Part shown: positions 1-11,268 of the stretch, in pieces
Layout of the letters: each line of letters starts with the position of its first letter
How positions within the stretch are numbered: position 1 is the stretch's first letter
Assembly: GCA_012934845.2 (NCBI GenBank)
Contig: WNNJ02000272.1
Coordinates: 62,001-126,000 of the forward strand
Length of the DNA: 64,000 nucleotides
From: Pomphorhynchus laevis
Taxonomy: Eukaryota > Acanthocephala > Palaeacanthocephala > Echinorhynchida > Pomphorhynchidae
Direction: 5' to 3'
Notes under the pieces: generated by a model
Seen by the model: only the letters and a program-made list of their open reading frames with translations
Told to the model about the DNA's origin: nothing
Database searches by the model: none
Program-made: the position numbers and the translations under genes

Positions 1-187
1 ACGTAAGTGGAGCATATCGATTAGAATTAGTTACATCGATACCAGATGTAGTCGAAAACGTATTAATAGGCCGACTAGAATTCAGAATTGGGAGATTAGA
101 AATTGATAGATTCGCTTATTGTTGTTAGGACTCGAGCAATCACGGTATTTATTAACATGTGTGGAGCCAATTGCAGTCATAGAGTAA
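1..187 (+). other. Left edge, unassigned short open frame
   Basis: A frame starting at base 6 stays open to a TAG at 127-129 and reads about 40 residues (VSGAYRLELVTS... ending FAYCC). It may be the tail of a repeat-encoded ORF lying outside the window. I recognise no motif and cannot exclude chance. Confidence 0.15.
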
Positions 188-600
188 TTAAAAATTCGAG
201 GACGCATAATGCGATGTTCGGAAAATGTGAAAATAGCTAAGTCGACGTTGGGAATTGTTGCACTCTAGCTTTGTGAAAGCTAGAGTGCACACTGTGATAG
301 TAGGATGATTAGCAGCAACATCACCGTAAGCATGATCGTTAATAGGTGTAGGTTCAGTTGTGAAAATTGGACACTGAATAGCAGTTCTTGTTTGTATAGA
401 TTTATCAGGAACTGCCACGTTTGATAAAAGAAGTTGATTAAGCCGTCGATATGCACAAAATCCACATATAAAATCTTCTTTGGTTCGAGACGAATCACAT
501 ACAACAGTAGTCCAGACCGAGGAGTTTTTGATTGAACACTGAATTTGAAGTAAAGTATCCGTAATAAGGATTTTCTTACGTCCACCCATGTAATATTCTC
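188..600 (-). pseudogene. Zinc-finger-like ORF remnant with CGFC motif (copy 1)
   Basis: The minus strand reads about 133 residues from an ATG near 588. A cysteine-rich core runs IQCSIKNSSVWTTVVC and then, after about ten residues, FICGFC. The spacing (C...W...C...F-x-C-x2-C) resembles the second half of a PHD/RING-type zinc finger, but the first half is not visible. The same core recurs at 62200-62516, so this is a dispersed repeat-encoded protein and not a unique host gene. PHD-like fingers are known in ORF1 of some LINEs, which is one possible origin. No RT-bearing partner is attached here. A second minus-strand frame (280-624) overlaps it and is probably a shadow. Confidence 0.4.
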
Positions 601-841
601 GTAATTGTAAGTATTTATTTCCAAGACAATTTTTAAATTATATGTATAATTTTTTTAATCCAAGAAAATTCAGTGAATACAGTGAGTAGTACTACCATTA
701 TATATAGTGTTGCTGCCATCCCGGATGATGTGACGACTAAAGCTGTTTTTATTTTGTATTGTATTTGTTTTTAAGACAATTAGTTGCAAGTATTTATATC
801 AAAGACAATATTATTCATAACCAGTTTTTTGTAAATTGGTA

Positions 842-944
842 TCATCCCATATGTCATGATTCCATTATGTCATGATTTCCAATATGTCAGAATTCCCATA
901 TATCAGGATTCCCATATGGCAGAATTCCCAAAATGTTAGAATTC
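842..944. repeat. Minisatellite, about 6 units of 16-18 bp
   Basis: About six imperfect tandem copies of a unit like CCATATGTCAGAATTC (variants CATTATGTCATGATTTC, CCATATATCAGGATTC). It lies just upstream of the putative Gypsy G1 LTR. The core TTCCCATAT resembles the cores of the minisatellites at 28305 and 61799. Confidence 0.75.
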
Positions 945-946
945 AG

Positions 947-1035
947 TGTCATATGTTACGTCTTACTTAACTACATGTTTGTTTGGTTTTAGCTACTTTA
1001 TTTCTGTTTATAAAAGCCATTTTCTCTGCGTTTCA
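947..1035 (+). repeat. Putative 5' LTR of Gypsy G1
   Basis: Starts TGTCATATG and ends near TTTCA, about 89 bp, just before the first ATG of the gag region. The stretch TATAAAAGCCATTTTCTCT closely matches AATAAAAGCCATTTATTCTC in the clear 98-bp LTR at 57211. No partner copy was found at the 3' end, so the boundaries are inferred. Confidence 0.35.
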
Positions 1036-2286
1036 ATGTTATAAACGGTAATGGAAAGATTTCGACCCGACTGGCTGGATACAGATCATAATGATTCTGA
1101 AGCGAAGCGCAAATGATCATACTGGGAGCGGATTTTTAAAAATGTCACAAGTGTGGAAATCAGCACATCTACAAATTATATATGTTGATCAATAATCTAT
1201 CCAGCAGTATATGCTTATGTGGCCGAAGCGGATTCATACGAAGCCGCTATTAACATTTTATTTAAGGTTTTCGTTAAACTATCCAATGAAGTCTTTGCCA
1301 GACATCTACTACGTCGATCACATAAATTTTCGGAATGTTTGGATGAGTATTTACAAGCACTTAAAATGTTGGCAAATGTTCGCAATTTTCGCGACTTTAC
1401 TCCTATCGAGATCCTCGATCAATATACTTGTGATGCCTTCATTAACGGATTGCAGTCTTCTTCGATAAGACAAAGATTATTGGAAAATGACACATTAGAA
1501 TTGTCCGCAGCATTTCGGCAAGCCCATTCACTAGACATGACGTTAAAACAAGCTGAAGTCTTCGAAGAGTCTCATCAGGATTCAACGGTTTCGTATTCAT
1601 TGAATGCTATTTATATCGAAATATTCGAAACAACCGGACGTGAACATTCGGAATCATCGATACGAACCACTAACTCTCAAACAACAGTCGTGTCATCAAC
1701 ATTCAGGTGTTTCTTTTGTGCAGGTCAAAGACATCTTATAAGCGAATGTCCAGCAATAGATAGTATATGTCACAAATGCAATAAGACAGGACATTCTGCA
1801 CGAGAATGTAAGTATGGTAAACGGGTATTCGGATATTCTTCAACCGTAATGGCAAGTGTACACCCGAAACAAGCTGACATCCATGATACATATAATCAAA
1901 ATTATTCAGGAAGATATCCGTTATGTCTACAACAGTCAGTTGTGCACATATACATCAATAATATGTTATATAATGCTTTACTCGAAACTGGAATCTCAGA
2001 TTGTTTCATCGATGAATCGCTGACGAACCGTTAGCAAGTTTCTATTCACAAAAAATGCGCACATTTCACTAGCTGCATGTAAGTTCGGGTTAAGTGTGAT
2101 CGGATCGTGTGTTGTAGATCTTGTCTTCCAAAAAATTTCAAACCGAACTGAACTCACAGTTATGAAGCATCTCTGCTGTGATGTCATAGTTGAATTATAA
2201 TTCATGAAGAAACATGCCACTCAAGCTGCTCCGTCGTGAACTTATCATTCTCTATTTTACTATTTTGCGTCATATTGAATATCAAA

Positions 2287-2312
2287 TCAACTAACTGAGT
2301 CTACGTATGAAC
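2287..2312 (+). repeat. R330 repeat, 5' terminus only
   Basis: TCAACTAACTGAGTCTAC preceded by A matches the 5' end of the R330 family (see 46445-46763). Only about 25 bp are recognisable. It sits inside decayed Gypsy G1, so it inserted into or was captured by G1. Confidence 0.4.
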
Positions 2313-3269
2313 GCTAATTACTTCTGATTCGTTATTAGATGAAAGTTCTTCTTAGCAGCAGGTGCCTCCAGCTTTGAATTACTTAAATGACGGTATATGA
2401 TTTCTTTTCTATACATGCTACTAATCCGATGCCAAACATTGACGCCAGGTTTAACAATGATGTATCACTTTGTGAAAACACGCAACCTTTCTTTTAGCGT
2501 AGCTGAGGATAAGGCAAATGGTTAAAAGTTGTCCAATATGCATCAAAGTAAAACCACGATTTTCGAAACCGGCTGATGCACATGTGATTCGTGCAGCAAA
2601 ACCTTTTGAAGCCTTAGTGTGGATTTCAAAAGACCTTTACCATCCAGATCAACAAACAAGTTTTTATTCATCGCAATAAATGAATACAGTCGTTTTCCTT
2701 GGGTCATGGCGTGTAAAGATATGACGTCAGATTCGGTCATTCATTGCTTACAGCAAATATTTTTCATGTTTTGAACACCTTTTACCATTTCGATAATGGA
2801 AAATCATTTGTTTTGGAAGAGTTTCAGCCATTCCTTTGAAACAACAGAATTTCCTCTAGTCTATCTAGTTCGTGCAACCCAGCTGGTAACGGTCAAGTTG
2901 AACGTGTAAATGGTATATAATGGAGGCCCATTCTATTAGCACTAAGTTCTAAAAGACCGCCAGTTACTGAATGGAAATCCGTATTACCTATGGCTTTACA
3001 TTCCATGCGGTACTTACTGTCTGCGGAAACTGGTTGCTCACTACACGAACGAATATTTTTTGCATGACAGCGTGTCTCTTCCGGTACAAATTTACCTACG
3101 TGCAAATAAAAGAGACTTTCTTGAATAAAATTTGGAGTAGCAGGGAAATTACTGCAACGATTGTATTATCTAGAATAATTAGTTAAAACTAATGAAGTAT
3201 ATTTTAAAAAATCAGCAGCATCGATTCAATTATCTTCTGATCACATCATTGCAATATATAGAAAATAAT

Positions 3270-3600
3270 GTCTTAAGGTTTCGCTAATTGCGGTTTCAGA
3301 AATTTATTACATTGAAAGTGTCATACTGATGAATTTCTGGCTGTACTGAATGGTTAACCTAGTCGGTAAGGTATAGGCCTACCGATCAAAAAACCTAAGT
3401 TCAACTCTGAAAATAGAACTTTCAAAATACAGCGCTAGTACACAGCCTTCTGTTGAGCCTGGGTATATCATTTTACGGAAGTAGCCGGTGATACATCTGA
3501 TGAGTCAATATGTATGGAGATGAAAGTCTCGAAGGAATGATACCGTAACTGGTTTCTACTGCAAAATCATCTAGTGTTATTATTGGATTTATTAACTTAT
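3270..3600 (+). repeat. SINE-II copy 1 (tRNA-derived)
   Basis: A tRNA-like head has an A box near 3351-3372 (TGGTTAACCTAGTCGGTAAGG) and a weak B box (AGTTCAACTCT) about 40 bp later. The body shares blocks with copy 2 at 11910-12247: CAGCCTTCTGTTGAGCC versus CAGCCTTCTGACGAGCC, and a GAAGGAA...ACTGGTTT block. The 5' module TTTCAGAAATT..ATTACAT is shared with copy 3 at 28583. Boundaries are approximate. Confidence 0.6.
3497..3525 (+). ncRNA. Weak hammerhead-like core within SINE-II
   Basis: CTGATGA at 3497-3503 and GAAA at 3522-3525 are separated by 18 nt that can form only a 3-bp stem (GTC/GAT). The core is not conserved in the other two SINE-II copies, so chance is likely. Confidence 0.12.
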
Positions 3601-4609
3601 GTCTATGATATGTTGATAAATTATCCTGTATTGATCGAGATTAAAATGATTGCGCAGAAATGAAGACAGCTTACATTTAAGACATTTTCATTTTTTGAAG
3701 AGATTTTTCAACTAATTCTATTGCTTTGATGCATTGAAACCGGCAATGATAGAATAAAAAACTGGATAATTATTGTTAAGTTTGCAGTCTATTTACCTAA
3801 TTATCCTATTATATACGAAAAGGACAAATTTTCTTATTATGTATTTATAATATAAGTACGGAAGAATGCTACTTCAAAACTGTGAACTAAATGACAGTTA
3901 CAAATAAAATTGAAATATTGGCGTGTACACGTTTAATTGATTTAAAAACGAACATAAATGCAAATCATTAAATTTATAAGTATTACTATCTCATTATTAT
4001 TTTTACTTCTGCATTTTTATACAACGAGACTTGATATGGTATATTTATAAATTAAATTATCAAATATTCAATACAATCAATAACAAAATTCTAAATTTTA
4101 AAATTTAAGCTGAATTAATTTTATTTATTTTTTTCAAAAATTAACTAGAACAATTACAAACATTATCGGTATGAACAAAGTTTACAAAGTAAAATAATAA
4201 TATTCAGAACATAAAATAAATTCGTTAGAATTAGAATTTGATTTTGCCTAATTAATCAACGTTTGGCATATGCGCAGAATGCCCATAAAATACAGACAGA
4301 ATATAATTCCAGGCATAATCATTGTGGACAAAACCGAAAACATATCAATAGGAAAATTGAATTGGAGGATCGCGGCAAAGAAAAAATATCGTTGCAAAAT
4401 AATATGGACATGAATTGACAATTTGGATATTAGACATGTTAAATTGCTAATCTGTATCCAAACACTTCTTAATAATCAGTAGAAAATAAAGTAGTGAGGC
4501 ATAGACAACAGCGATTAAACTGAAATTCACTACATAACGATGTCCTGCTTTGTTCAAATACAATTATAACACAAGTAATGTAAACGAGTACTTGTTAGTG
4601 CTCGATTTC
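3601..4609. other. AT-rich 3' flank of the cytospin-like gene
   Basis: No ORF, tRNA or clear repeat was recognised. It would contain the 3' UTR of the minus-strand gene that ends at 4610; I could not place a poly(A) site. Confidence 0.4.
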
Positions 4610-4873
4610 CTATCTTAGAAAACGATAAGGAAAATATTTTGTATTGATGAATGGATGCGTTTTGTCAGCCAACGACATATTTTCAAAGCTCGATACAAAT
4701 TGAGGTTCAATAATATTTTCCAAACTGCTAGACGATGACACATGCTTTAACGTAAACGGTGTTGAAGCAGGCGGAGTTCGATTATGGTATCCAAAACGGT
4801 TATACACTTCTGTTATATAATCCATAACCAAATCCCAAGATGGTAGTCTTTGATTAAGTATGTCGTTTAATTT
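4610..4873 (-). CDS. Cytospin-like CH-domain protein, last coding exon (exon A)
   Basis: Acceptor TTTTAG lies directly before AAA TTA AAC, giving phase 0, which fits the phase-0 end of exon B. The first 30 residues finish the CH domain: KLNDILNQRLPSW then DLVMDYITEVYNRFGYH, matching the last helix of cytospin CH domains, where the tail runs like PDWQNVMLYVTAIYKYF. After that comes a roughly 58-residue Ser/Pro-rich tail (TPPASTPFTL, HVSSSSSLENI) ending FPYRFLR and a stop. Human cytospins end almost at the CH domain, so this tail is an extension. The first methionine in the exon is not a start; the exon is entered by splicing. Confidence 0.8.
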   Translation of the reverse strand, partial: KLNDILNQRLPSWDLVMDYITEVYNRFGYHNRTPPASTPFTLKHVSSSSSLENIIEPQFVSSFENMSLADKTHPFINTKYFPYRFLR

Positions 4874-5099
4874 CTAAAATAAATAAAGTATTATCTAATT
4901 TGCGCTAAGATAATTTAAAAACTGCATTTAAATTTTTATAATACCCTGCCGAAAGACATAGCTTACACGAGGCTCAGTCGTTTAATCAAGCACTTGCTTA
5001 TTAGCTTAAGATGACATTGATAATAAACAACAGTTATTTAAAAATAACTGATCTTGATAAAAATAAATAAATTTTGAATCTTGGAGAAGGATTAACAAG

Positions 5100-5302
5100 C
5101 CCAAATTATAATGGATATTCCAAAATAAAATAGTTATTTAAAATAAGTTATAAATAAAGTATTTATCTTAAATTTTAATTATAAGTTTTATCGTTATATT
5201 AATATAGATTGTATAAAATCTTATAATTATTTATTATTTATAATTGTTGATTGTTATTTCTAATTTATATAAAGTATCAAATACGTAGGCTCACTTAGCT
5301 GA
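5100..5302 (-). repeat. R330 repeat, truncated copy
   Basis: Minus strand begins A|TCAGCTAAGTGAGCC at 5302 and runs into the AT-rich middle of the family. The 3' half with the hairpin is missing. The left limit is approximate. Confidence 0.5.
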
Positions 5303-5620
5303 TCAAATTTGTTCTACTAACAAGTTATTATTGATCTGTGGACATCGTTTTCATGGTAATATAACCTCTGTCCGAAATACTAAAACTATGTATTAATGAT
5401 ACGACATCATTATTTTTCTGCTTATTTTTAAGCAAGCTTAATAAATTTTATTTCTATATCTTGTAATGGAGAAGAAATCTACAACATATTATTAAAATAT
5501 TAAATATACAATATATAAATCGACAAAATAATATAAATAATTTAAACTATTAAGCAAAATATTTATTGATAATTTACAATATGCTTTGTATTAGAATACG
5601 ATATACTATAATTAAATTTA

Positions 5621-5952
5621 TCAGAAAAATACGTCATTAGCATGTATTTGGCACCGCTGATGTGTTGGTTCGAGGAATAGGGATCGAAATATGATAACAT
5701 AACATTTCCTCCAGATGACCTCTTATCTTTATTCTGATACATCGTCTATTATTTAATAGTCAATTCATAAAAATTGACTTTTATTTTAAATTTCAATTTA
5801 AAATTTCAACCTTATATAAGTCATATAAAATCTTATTTGAAAATTATTAATTATTTGTAAAAATTTATTTAATATTATTTAATTATTAAAATTATGTTTA
5901 GCAATATTTTTAATTTATAAATAATATAAAATAAGTAGACTCAGTTAGCTGA
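5621..5952 (-). mobile_element. R330 repeat, full-length, Helitron-like ends
   Basis: Complete 332-bp copy. On the minus strand it starts A|TCAGCTAACTGAGTC at 5952. It passes an AT-rich middle and a GAGGTCATCTGGAGGAAA-like block, then a short hairpin (AAATACAT...ACGTATTT), and ends TTCTGA|T at 5621. 5' TC after A, a 3' subterminal hairpin, CTRR (here CTGA) before T, no terminal inverted repeats and no target duplication are the hallmarks of Helitrons. No Rep/helicase gene is present, so it would be non-autonomous. The Helitron assignment is inference. Confidence 0.55.
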
Positions 5953-6688
5953 TATGAACTGTTTGAAAAATAAATAAAATACAATTTATAAAATAAATAA
6001 AAATAAAATTTGTTTGTACAAACAAATTGTACGTTTATTTTCTAATGATATATTTCGCTATGAGCAGCTATCAAAATATAAAAATAAATTAGCATTCTCA
6101 ATCCTGCTCTAAAATTCCAAAACTATATCAATTACATTAACTGCGTATACGTTGATTGTGACGGGCTAAAATGGCTCTTTGTCAATTTTGAATCATCTAT
6201 TCATTACTAGGAATATTCCAATCTTATAAGAATTCGTTAAACAAATGTGTTTATTACTTTATAAATTATCCATAAAGATGGATATTATATTGATGTGGTA
6301 TTAATATGAGAGTTAATATTTTCGCTTGAATGAACATTGTAAGCGTCTCTTTAGTCATCGTTTCAAGGAACACAACGTTATGCAGCAGACATAAAGTACT
6401 ACAGCTATTTAGCTTCGTAACATATCGGCGCTCAATTGACGATCAGTATTAGTTTCACAACGATTATTAGTATGCTAATTCTATTAAATGATGAAATTCA
6501 AATTATATACATTTTAGCTAAAATTAATATATTTAATCATTGAAGAATGTTGATTTTTGCACAAATGTCAAAATTATGGATATAACTACTTGATATATAA
6601 ACGATAATCTATTAACATATTATAAACTAATTAACGCTTTTGGTTTTTAAGTCGTCTAATTTTTTGTTTTAATTTATAATGAATTAGA

Positions 6689-6925
6689 TCAGATAAATAA
6701 GTAAACGTATTTAATACAATATATAAATTATAAATAAATATGAATAATTATAAATAATAAATGATTATATAAGATTTTATATAATTATATTTATATTACA
6801 CTAAAATTTATAATTAAAATTTAAAATAAAAATCAATTTTTATGAATTGACTAATAATCAACACACAATGTGTTCGAATAAATGATAGATGGGATTAGAA
6901 GGAACTGTATCTTCGAAAATAATAA
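6689..6925 (+). repeat. R330 repeat, diverged copy
   Basis: Starts A|TCAGATAAATAAGT and keeps the TTTTTATGAATTGACTAATA block and a degraded GGATTAGAAGGAACTG block. The 3' hairpin end is lost. Confidence 0.5.
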
Positions 6926-7098
6926 AAAATGTGGATATTTGTGAAAATAACAATTAAAAATATTCATAAAAGATAAATAGATCTGATTTACTAAAGAGGA
7001 TAACAGAAGTTATTGAAATAATGTAAATCTTTAGAATAATACTATTTTTCATTGTTTTTCTTGTTCTTATAAAATTTACAATAATAACAAGCACTTAC

Positions 7099-7278
7099 CA
7101 GAGTGCTTTTGATTCCCTGATGTTCAGCAATAGAAAACGCAGTCCTAAATTTAATCTCAACGTCGTTACTTTTAACAAGTTCGTAGTAGTTGATCTGATC
7201 AGGAACAAATGAATGAATAAGAGCGATAAGCGCATTGCCGTCCTTCCAACTTGAACTGAAGTTTCTTATGTTTACGTT
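7099..7278 (-). CDS. Cytospin-like protein, CH-domain core exon (exon B)
   Basis: 180 bp, exactly 60 codons, phase 0 at both ends. Acceptor TTTGTAAAG|AAC at 7278; donor CTG|GTAAGT at 7099. It encodes the heart of the CH domain: NVNIRNFSSSWKDG, ALIALIHSFVPDQINY, FRTAFSIAEHQGIKSTL. Human cytospin-A has NIDITNFSSSWNDG, AFCALLHTYLP and GIKSTL at the same positions. The NFSSSW and GIKSTL signatures favour cytospin over smoothelin, which shares the first but not the second. The CH domain binds actin filaments or related cytoskeletal partners. Confidence 0.9.
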
Positions 7279-7657
7279 CTTTACAAAGAAAGACAAATTG
7301 AAAGTAATTAAATAATCATCACAATAAAATTAATTAGATTACGAGTCATATGTTATTTGAATTTATACCTCATTACTTGGAATCCACAATAAAACCCATT
7401 AATCCACACTGAATATATTAATATTAACAAATTTAAAATAAAAATACTTCATCGATAATGTTAGTTAACATTTTAATAGAGTTCGATATTTGATAATTTT
7501 TGTTTTTATTAATAAATTTCACAATATAGATGGTAATTAGTAAAAGTTTATCATGTTATCAATTTTATTAATATAAAATTTCCTTAACAAACAATCAGTA
7601 AAATCAATTTGACAAAAGCATGAAATATTATAGTGGTTGCTAGTTTGACAAATTTAC

Positions 7658-7766
7658 CTCATAACCGCTAGTCCGATCACAGCACCACTTTAAAAGCGCC
7701 ATACGTTTTGATCCTCTAAGTTCATTTTTATTCGAAAGCACTGCATGTATATCGAAATTCTCTCGG
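7658..7766 (-). CDS. Cytospin-like protein, start of CH domain (exon C)
   Basis: 109 bp. Acceptor TTTCATTTAG|CCGAG at 7766 enters in phase 2; donor GAG|GTAAAT at 7658 leaves in phase 0. It encodes ENFDIHAVLSNKNEL then RGSKRMALLKWCCDRTSGYE, matching cytospin GGSKRNALLKWCQKKTEGY at the first helix of the CH domain. The short intron to exon B (7279-7657) holds nothing I can recognise. Confidence 0.88.
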
Positions 7767-8904
7767 CTAAATGAAATCAACAGAGCAACGCGGAAGAGTT
7801 AGATTATAATGGAATAGGAAATAGAATAGTGCATGTATAGATATGAATACAGATAATACAATTAATCTAAAAATGGTATTTTACAAATATCATATGGTTT
7901 TAATTAAAATTACGGCAAAAGTTCATATCTAAGAAAGTTTTATCTCATAAATTGGTTTTTAAATTACAGTCAAAGCTTAATGCCGACATCATCATAGTTA
8001 TTTCAATTTCCAAAGCATAATTCTGCTGCTAGGAATTAAAACTATCTCGAATATCATCAGATAGTATACGAGCAAATATCATCAAATTGCATGTATATAA
8101 TTAATTATAGTAAATGCCAAATACTATATATATAATCCATTAGAATTTTATTCGATTTTGGTGGATTATTATGCATATTGCTGGAATTATTATAAACTCT
8201 GGGAAAATAAGTTTTGCTTTGTTAACAAGCTTTCAATCGTTTAGATCCTTTCCAAGTTGCAAAAGGATCTGAACAAATAAAACATTTTCAAGATGCAAAA
8301 CGATCTAACAAAATAAAACTATTTTTGCTTGAGTCAATAATAATTCGAGTAATATGCATAATATATTTAATCATGGATTCTTTTAAATTAATAAAAATTT
8401 TACGTTAAAATCAAAATTTATTTTACTCTACATAGTATTAAATTCTGCAATGTAACGGTAAAAGTTGTGTTTTGTCGAAAAGTCCATTTTTAATTAGAAC
8501 ATACGATATATGATTGAATAGAGTGTCAAAAAATATTGTTCATTTAAAATCGTGTACATTTTTCATAACAGGGTGATGCCACACTGTTGTGTAATTGATT
8601 AGACAGAAAAATATAATACAGTTTGATTACAAAACTAAAATTTACAAACCGATTAATTATTTACATAAAATGTTAAAAGTTTATTATATTTGTATTAGAT
8701 ATAAAACATTACGGAATTTACATGTTCAATAAATTTGTTACAAATGACTACGTCATAAGTTTAATAGACTATTCCAAAGCAAAGTCGCCATGGATTTACA
8801 ATTGTGTAATTGGTTCACTATTCAATGACGAATTAGTTAATAATAGCATCGAAGTTTATAATATAAATAAGATGGCAATACCTAACAAAAAGTGTTCTTA
8901 CTAC
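7767..8904 (-). other. Intron between exons C and D (1.1 kb)
   Basis: AT-rich, bounded by donor AAG|GTAGTA and acceptor TTTAG. No repeat was recognised. A 64-residue plus-strand frame at 8722-8916 has no family resemblance and overlaps exon D antisense, so I treat it as chance. Confidence 0.65.
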
Positions 8905-9361
8905 CTTATTTGTTGACTGTTTAGCAAATATTGCATATAAATATTGTCGTTATCTATGTGGCTAGGTGTATCCAGTGCCACGCAATTATCAAATTCTGTT
9001 TTGCTATCATTTAACTCGACCAGGTTTCTCCACTCACTTAGCTCTTCTGACGGCCAGTGGGATCGAGAATGCCTTGAACCTTGAATACCAAAATATGAAT
9101 CTTGCAGGTAGAAACTTTCACTAGCAGTATTCCTTTTTGACACGTGACTAGATGAAAAGTCAGATCGACGACTATCTACTTCAGCAATTACGTTAACATT
9201 GTCGAAAATCGGTAATGAAGCTTGTGATTGGTTTGACTGCTGCTGGTCTTTGCAAGCGTTTGATGGCGATTCAATTCGTTGTTTATCCACTTCCATATAT
9301 AATGTTGATTGTCGTTCATAACGAATGTCGTGTTTTTCTTCATATTCACGACAGCGTATCT
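8905..9361 (-). CDS. Cytospin-like protein, linker exon (exon D)
   Basis: 457 bp. Acceptor TTTTTCAG|AGATACGC at 9361 (phase 1) and donor ATAAG|GTAGTAAG at 8905 (phase 2) fit exon E and exon C exactly. It encodes a charged start (EIRCREYEEKHDIRYERQ), probably the end of a coiled coil. About 130 hydrophilic Ser/Asp/Gln-rich residues follow (DQQQSNQSQASL, SRRSDFSSSHVS), typical of the disordered linker before the CH domain in cytospins. The composition is less AT-rich than the introns, as expected for coding DNA. I recognise no domain in the linker itself. Confidence 0.72.
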
Positions 9362-10170
9362 CTGAAAAACATATCAAAATAAAGGCTTTGTAATTCAAAT
9401 ACTGTATGAATGTCACGTAACTGGATATATTCAATTTCGTTTTTCAACTCTTTCACATATAAAAAAGTAGATGATTATCATTCACATTCACAGACTGAGT
9501 CAACGCATTCTACGAAATATAATCTTCGATGTTAAATTACTATCATTTCGTAATTCCAGTCTAACTAATTATTCTAAATTGTGTAATTTAAAAGAAAATA
9601 TTCTGCTTTTAATTCCTATTATGATAGCTTTTTGTACAAATTTAAGTTACTTGGGTGTTTTCCCAAGTAACTTATTGCAGTGTAAATGAAATTAGATTTT
9701 CAACATAAAATATTGAAGTAGATATACTAAATTCTAAGCTGCATTTGTCTATCAATTGGCTTTATTGACGGTATGTCATATGCGGCGTGTTATATTTTAG
9801 ATATCACCTCTTGATGCGTAAATTAATAACTTAATGCAAACTCATTGAAGGTAGATAAATGCATACTTTGTAATAATACAAATTTTTTCGTAAGATTCCA
9901 AAGTCGTAAATGTTTAATTGACATTTAATAAAATATTTTCATATTTAGGAATTTTCTTACAATTTCCCCCTCGTTTATCACATTCAAACACCTTCTCCGT
10001 TCACACCTTCTCGACACCTGATTCACAGTCTTGTTTTGTTGTGGTCGTGTCAGCGTGCGCTGGCACGCATTTGCCACGTTAAAATAAATCCTTTTTTTAC
10101 AACAATAGATTATTCATCGTCTATTTTTTGTTGCATTTTATTTTATCAATAACTTTATTACTCGTAATAC
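9362..10170 (-). other. Intron between exons D and E
   Basis: About 0.8 kb. It contains a LINE-B 3'-end fragment at 9967-10103 in the opposite orientation to the gene. The short hydrophobic plus-strand frame at 9471-9689 looks like chance. Confidence 0.55.
9967..10103 (+). mobile_element. LINE-B 3'-end fragment (5'-truncated insertion)
   Basis: The last 140 bp match the 3' end of LINE-B (30790-30930 on the minus strand). Shared blocks are TTTATCACATTCAAACACC, CGTTCACACCTTCTCGACAC, the hairpin GCGTGCGCTGGCACGC and the terminal GCCACGTTAAAATAAA followed by a T-rich end. A severely 5'-truncated copy with an intact 3' end is typical of target-primed reverse transcription. Confidence 0.85.
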
Positions 10171-10313
10171 CTATAAGTCGTCGCTCTCGTTCTAAATTGA
10201 CAGGTCTATTGTGATTCAATAGTAGCTTTGAATGGCATTCCCTTATTTCTTCTTCCGATATGATAATCATTTTCTCCAAATACCCATTTAACGTCGAGTA
10301 CACTTCCCTATCA
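10171..10313 (-). CDS. Probable cytospin-like exon, coiled-coil segment (exon E)
   Basis: 143 bp. Acceptor CATTTTACATAAG|TGATAGG at 10313 (phase 2); donor CTTATAG|GTATTA at 10171 (phase 1), joining in frame to exon D. It encodes SDREVYSTLNGYLEKM, IIISEEEIRECHSKL and NRPVNLERERRLI: charged, helix-forming, consistent with the coiled coil that precedes the linker in cytospins. There is no direct family match, so the assignment rests on phase, splice sites and composition. Confidence 0.5.
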
Positions 10314-10481
10314 CTTATGTAAAATGCACTATTTTAAAATTAGCGTTACAATTAAGAGTAAAGTTATAGATGTAAGAGAAACGTTTGCTAATTTAAATTT
10401 AATAATGGAAATATTTAACAAAGCACAATATGTTTGGCAATTTCATATTTTTCAGAAATAACTCTATCTTAAGAAATCATA

Positions 10482-10788
10482 TCAGTTAAGTCCACTTATT
10501 TTATATTATTTATAATTTAAAAATAACGCTGAATAAAATTTTAATAATTAAATAATAAATAATTTTTATATAATATTTGAAATAAACTTTATCGAGTTTA
10601 AATTTAAAATTGAAATTTAAAATAAATGTCAATTTTTATGAATTGACTAATAAATAACATACGATATATCATAATAAGGATTAGAGGTCATCGAAAGAAA
10701 CTGTTATGCACTTATGTGTCGGCCCATATTCATCGATCCAACATAGCAGCAGGCCAAATACATGATAATGACGTATTTCTTATCATGA
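10482..10788 (+). repeat. R330 repeat, near full-length copy
   Basis: Starts A|TCAGTTAAGTCCACTT, keeps the GAATTGACTAATAAATAACA block, the GAGGTCATC block, CCAACATAGCAGCAGGCC and the hairpin AAATACATGATAATGACGTATTT. The 3' end reads CATGA in place of CTGA. Confidence 0.6.
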
Positions 10789-11149
10789 AATTTGAGAGTA
10801 TTTTGAGTGTAAAACATTGTTGTTGTCGTATATTATGAATTATGTCAATTCATATCAGTGGCATCAATTTCGATAAAATTCAATATAAAATTTAGTCGTG
10901 CGATGCTAAGGTTCAGTCGTTGATAGCTCGTCTCGTGAATAAATTTAATTTTGTACTGTATGAACCAATCTAATTAAAAGTTGTTATATTGCCTGTTGTG
11001 GAATCTGACAATTCCCTCAATCGTTAAATACTTGTCCTTTAAAGTTATAATGTCAGTTGCCTTATTTATATCAATTTACTTTTTATTACTGCACGCTTCG
11101 ACATCCTGATAGTGCATAGTTTAATGACTGTGCATTTTACCGCTTCATT

Positions 11150-11268
11150 TATTTTAAATTTTAACTTGATATCAATATATTAATTGTATAAAAGATTATA
11201 TAATTATTTATTATTTATCTATATATTTATTTATATATAGTAAAAAATACATAGACTAAGTTATCTGA
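11150..11268 (-). repeat. R330 repeat, 5' part
   Basis: The minus strand starts A|TCAGATAACTTAGTC at 11268 and extends into the AT-rich middle of the family. The rest is missing. Confidence 0.45.

Larger units (their letters stand above)
947..3150 (+). mobile_element. Gypsy G1, decayed mag-like Ty3/Gypsy element
   Basis: Fossil Ty3/Gypsy copy. The gag region (about 1050-2030) ends in two CCHC zinc knuckles near 1710-1820 (CFFCAGQRHLISEC and CHKCNKTGHSAREC). An aspartic-protease-like stretch follows. Integrase-like sequence is seen at about 2580-2760 and 2870-3110, including GNGQVERVNG, which matches the glutamate motif of the integrase core. The RT and RNase H region is largely missing. It is badly broken, with many interruptions and a large internal loss, so it is old, clearly older than G2 at 57211. 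The gag is related to those of G2 and G3 (shared CxxCxxxxHxxxxC knuckles and QRLLE-type capsid motif). Confidence 0.75.
4874..7098 (-). other. Intron between exons A and B (2.2 kb)
   Basis: AT-rich intron bounded by donor CTG|GTAAGT (7099/7098) and acceptor TTTTAG|AAA (4874/4873). It contains three R330 copies (about 5100-5302, 5621-5952, 6689-6925) and no other feature I can support. Confidence 0.75.

Noticed and set aside
3351-3410. Functional tRNA genes at the SINE heads (3351, 11981, 20460, 28670)
   Set aside because: A and B boxes are present but the acceptor and anticodon stems do not close, and the sequence continues into SINE bodies.
8722-8916. 64-residue plus-strand ORF as a gene
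   Set aside because: It lies in an intron and overlaps exon D antisense; no motif, no splice context.
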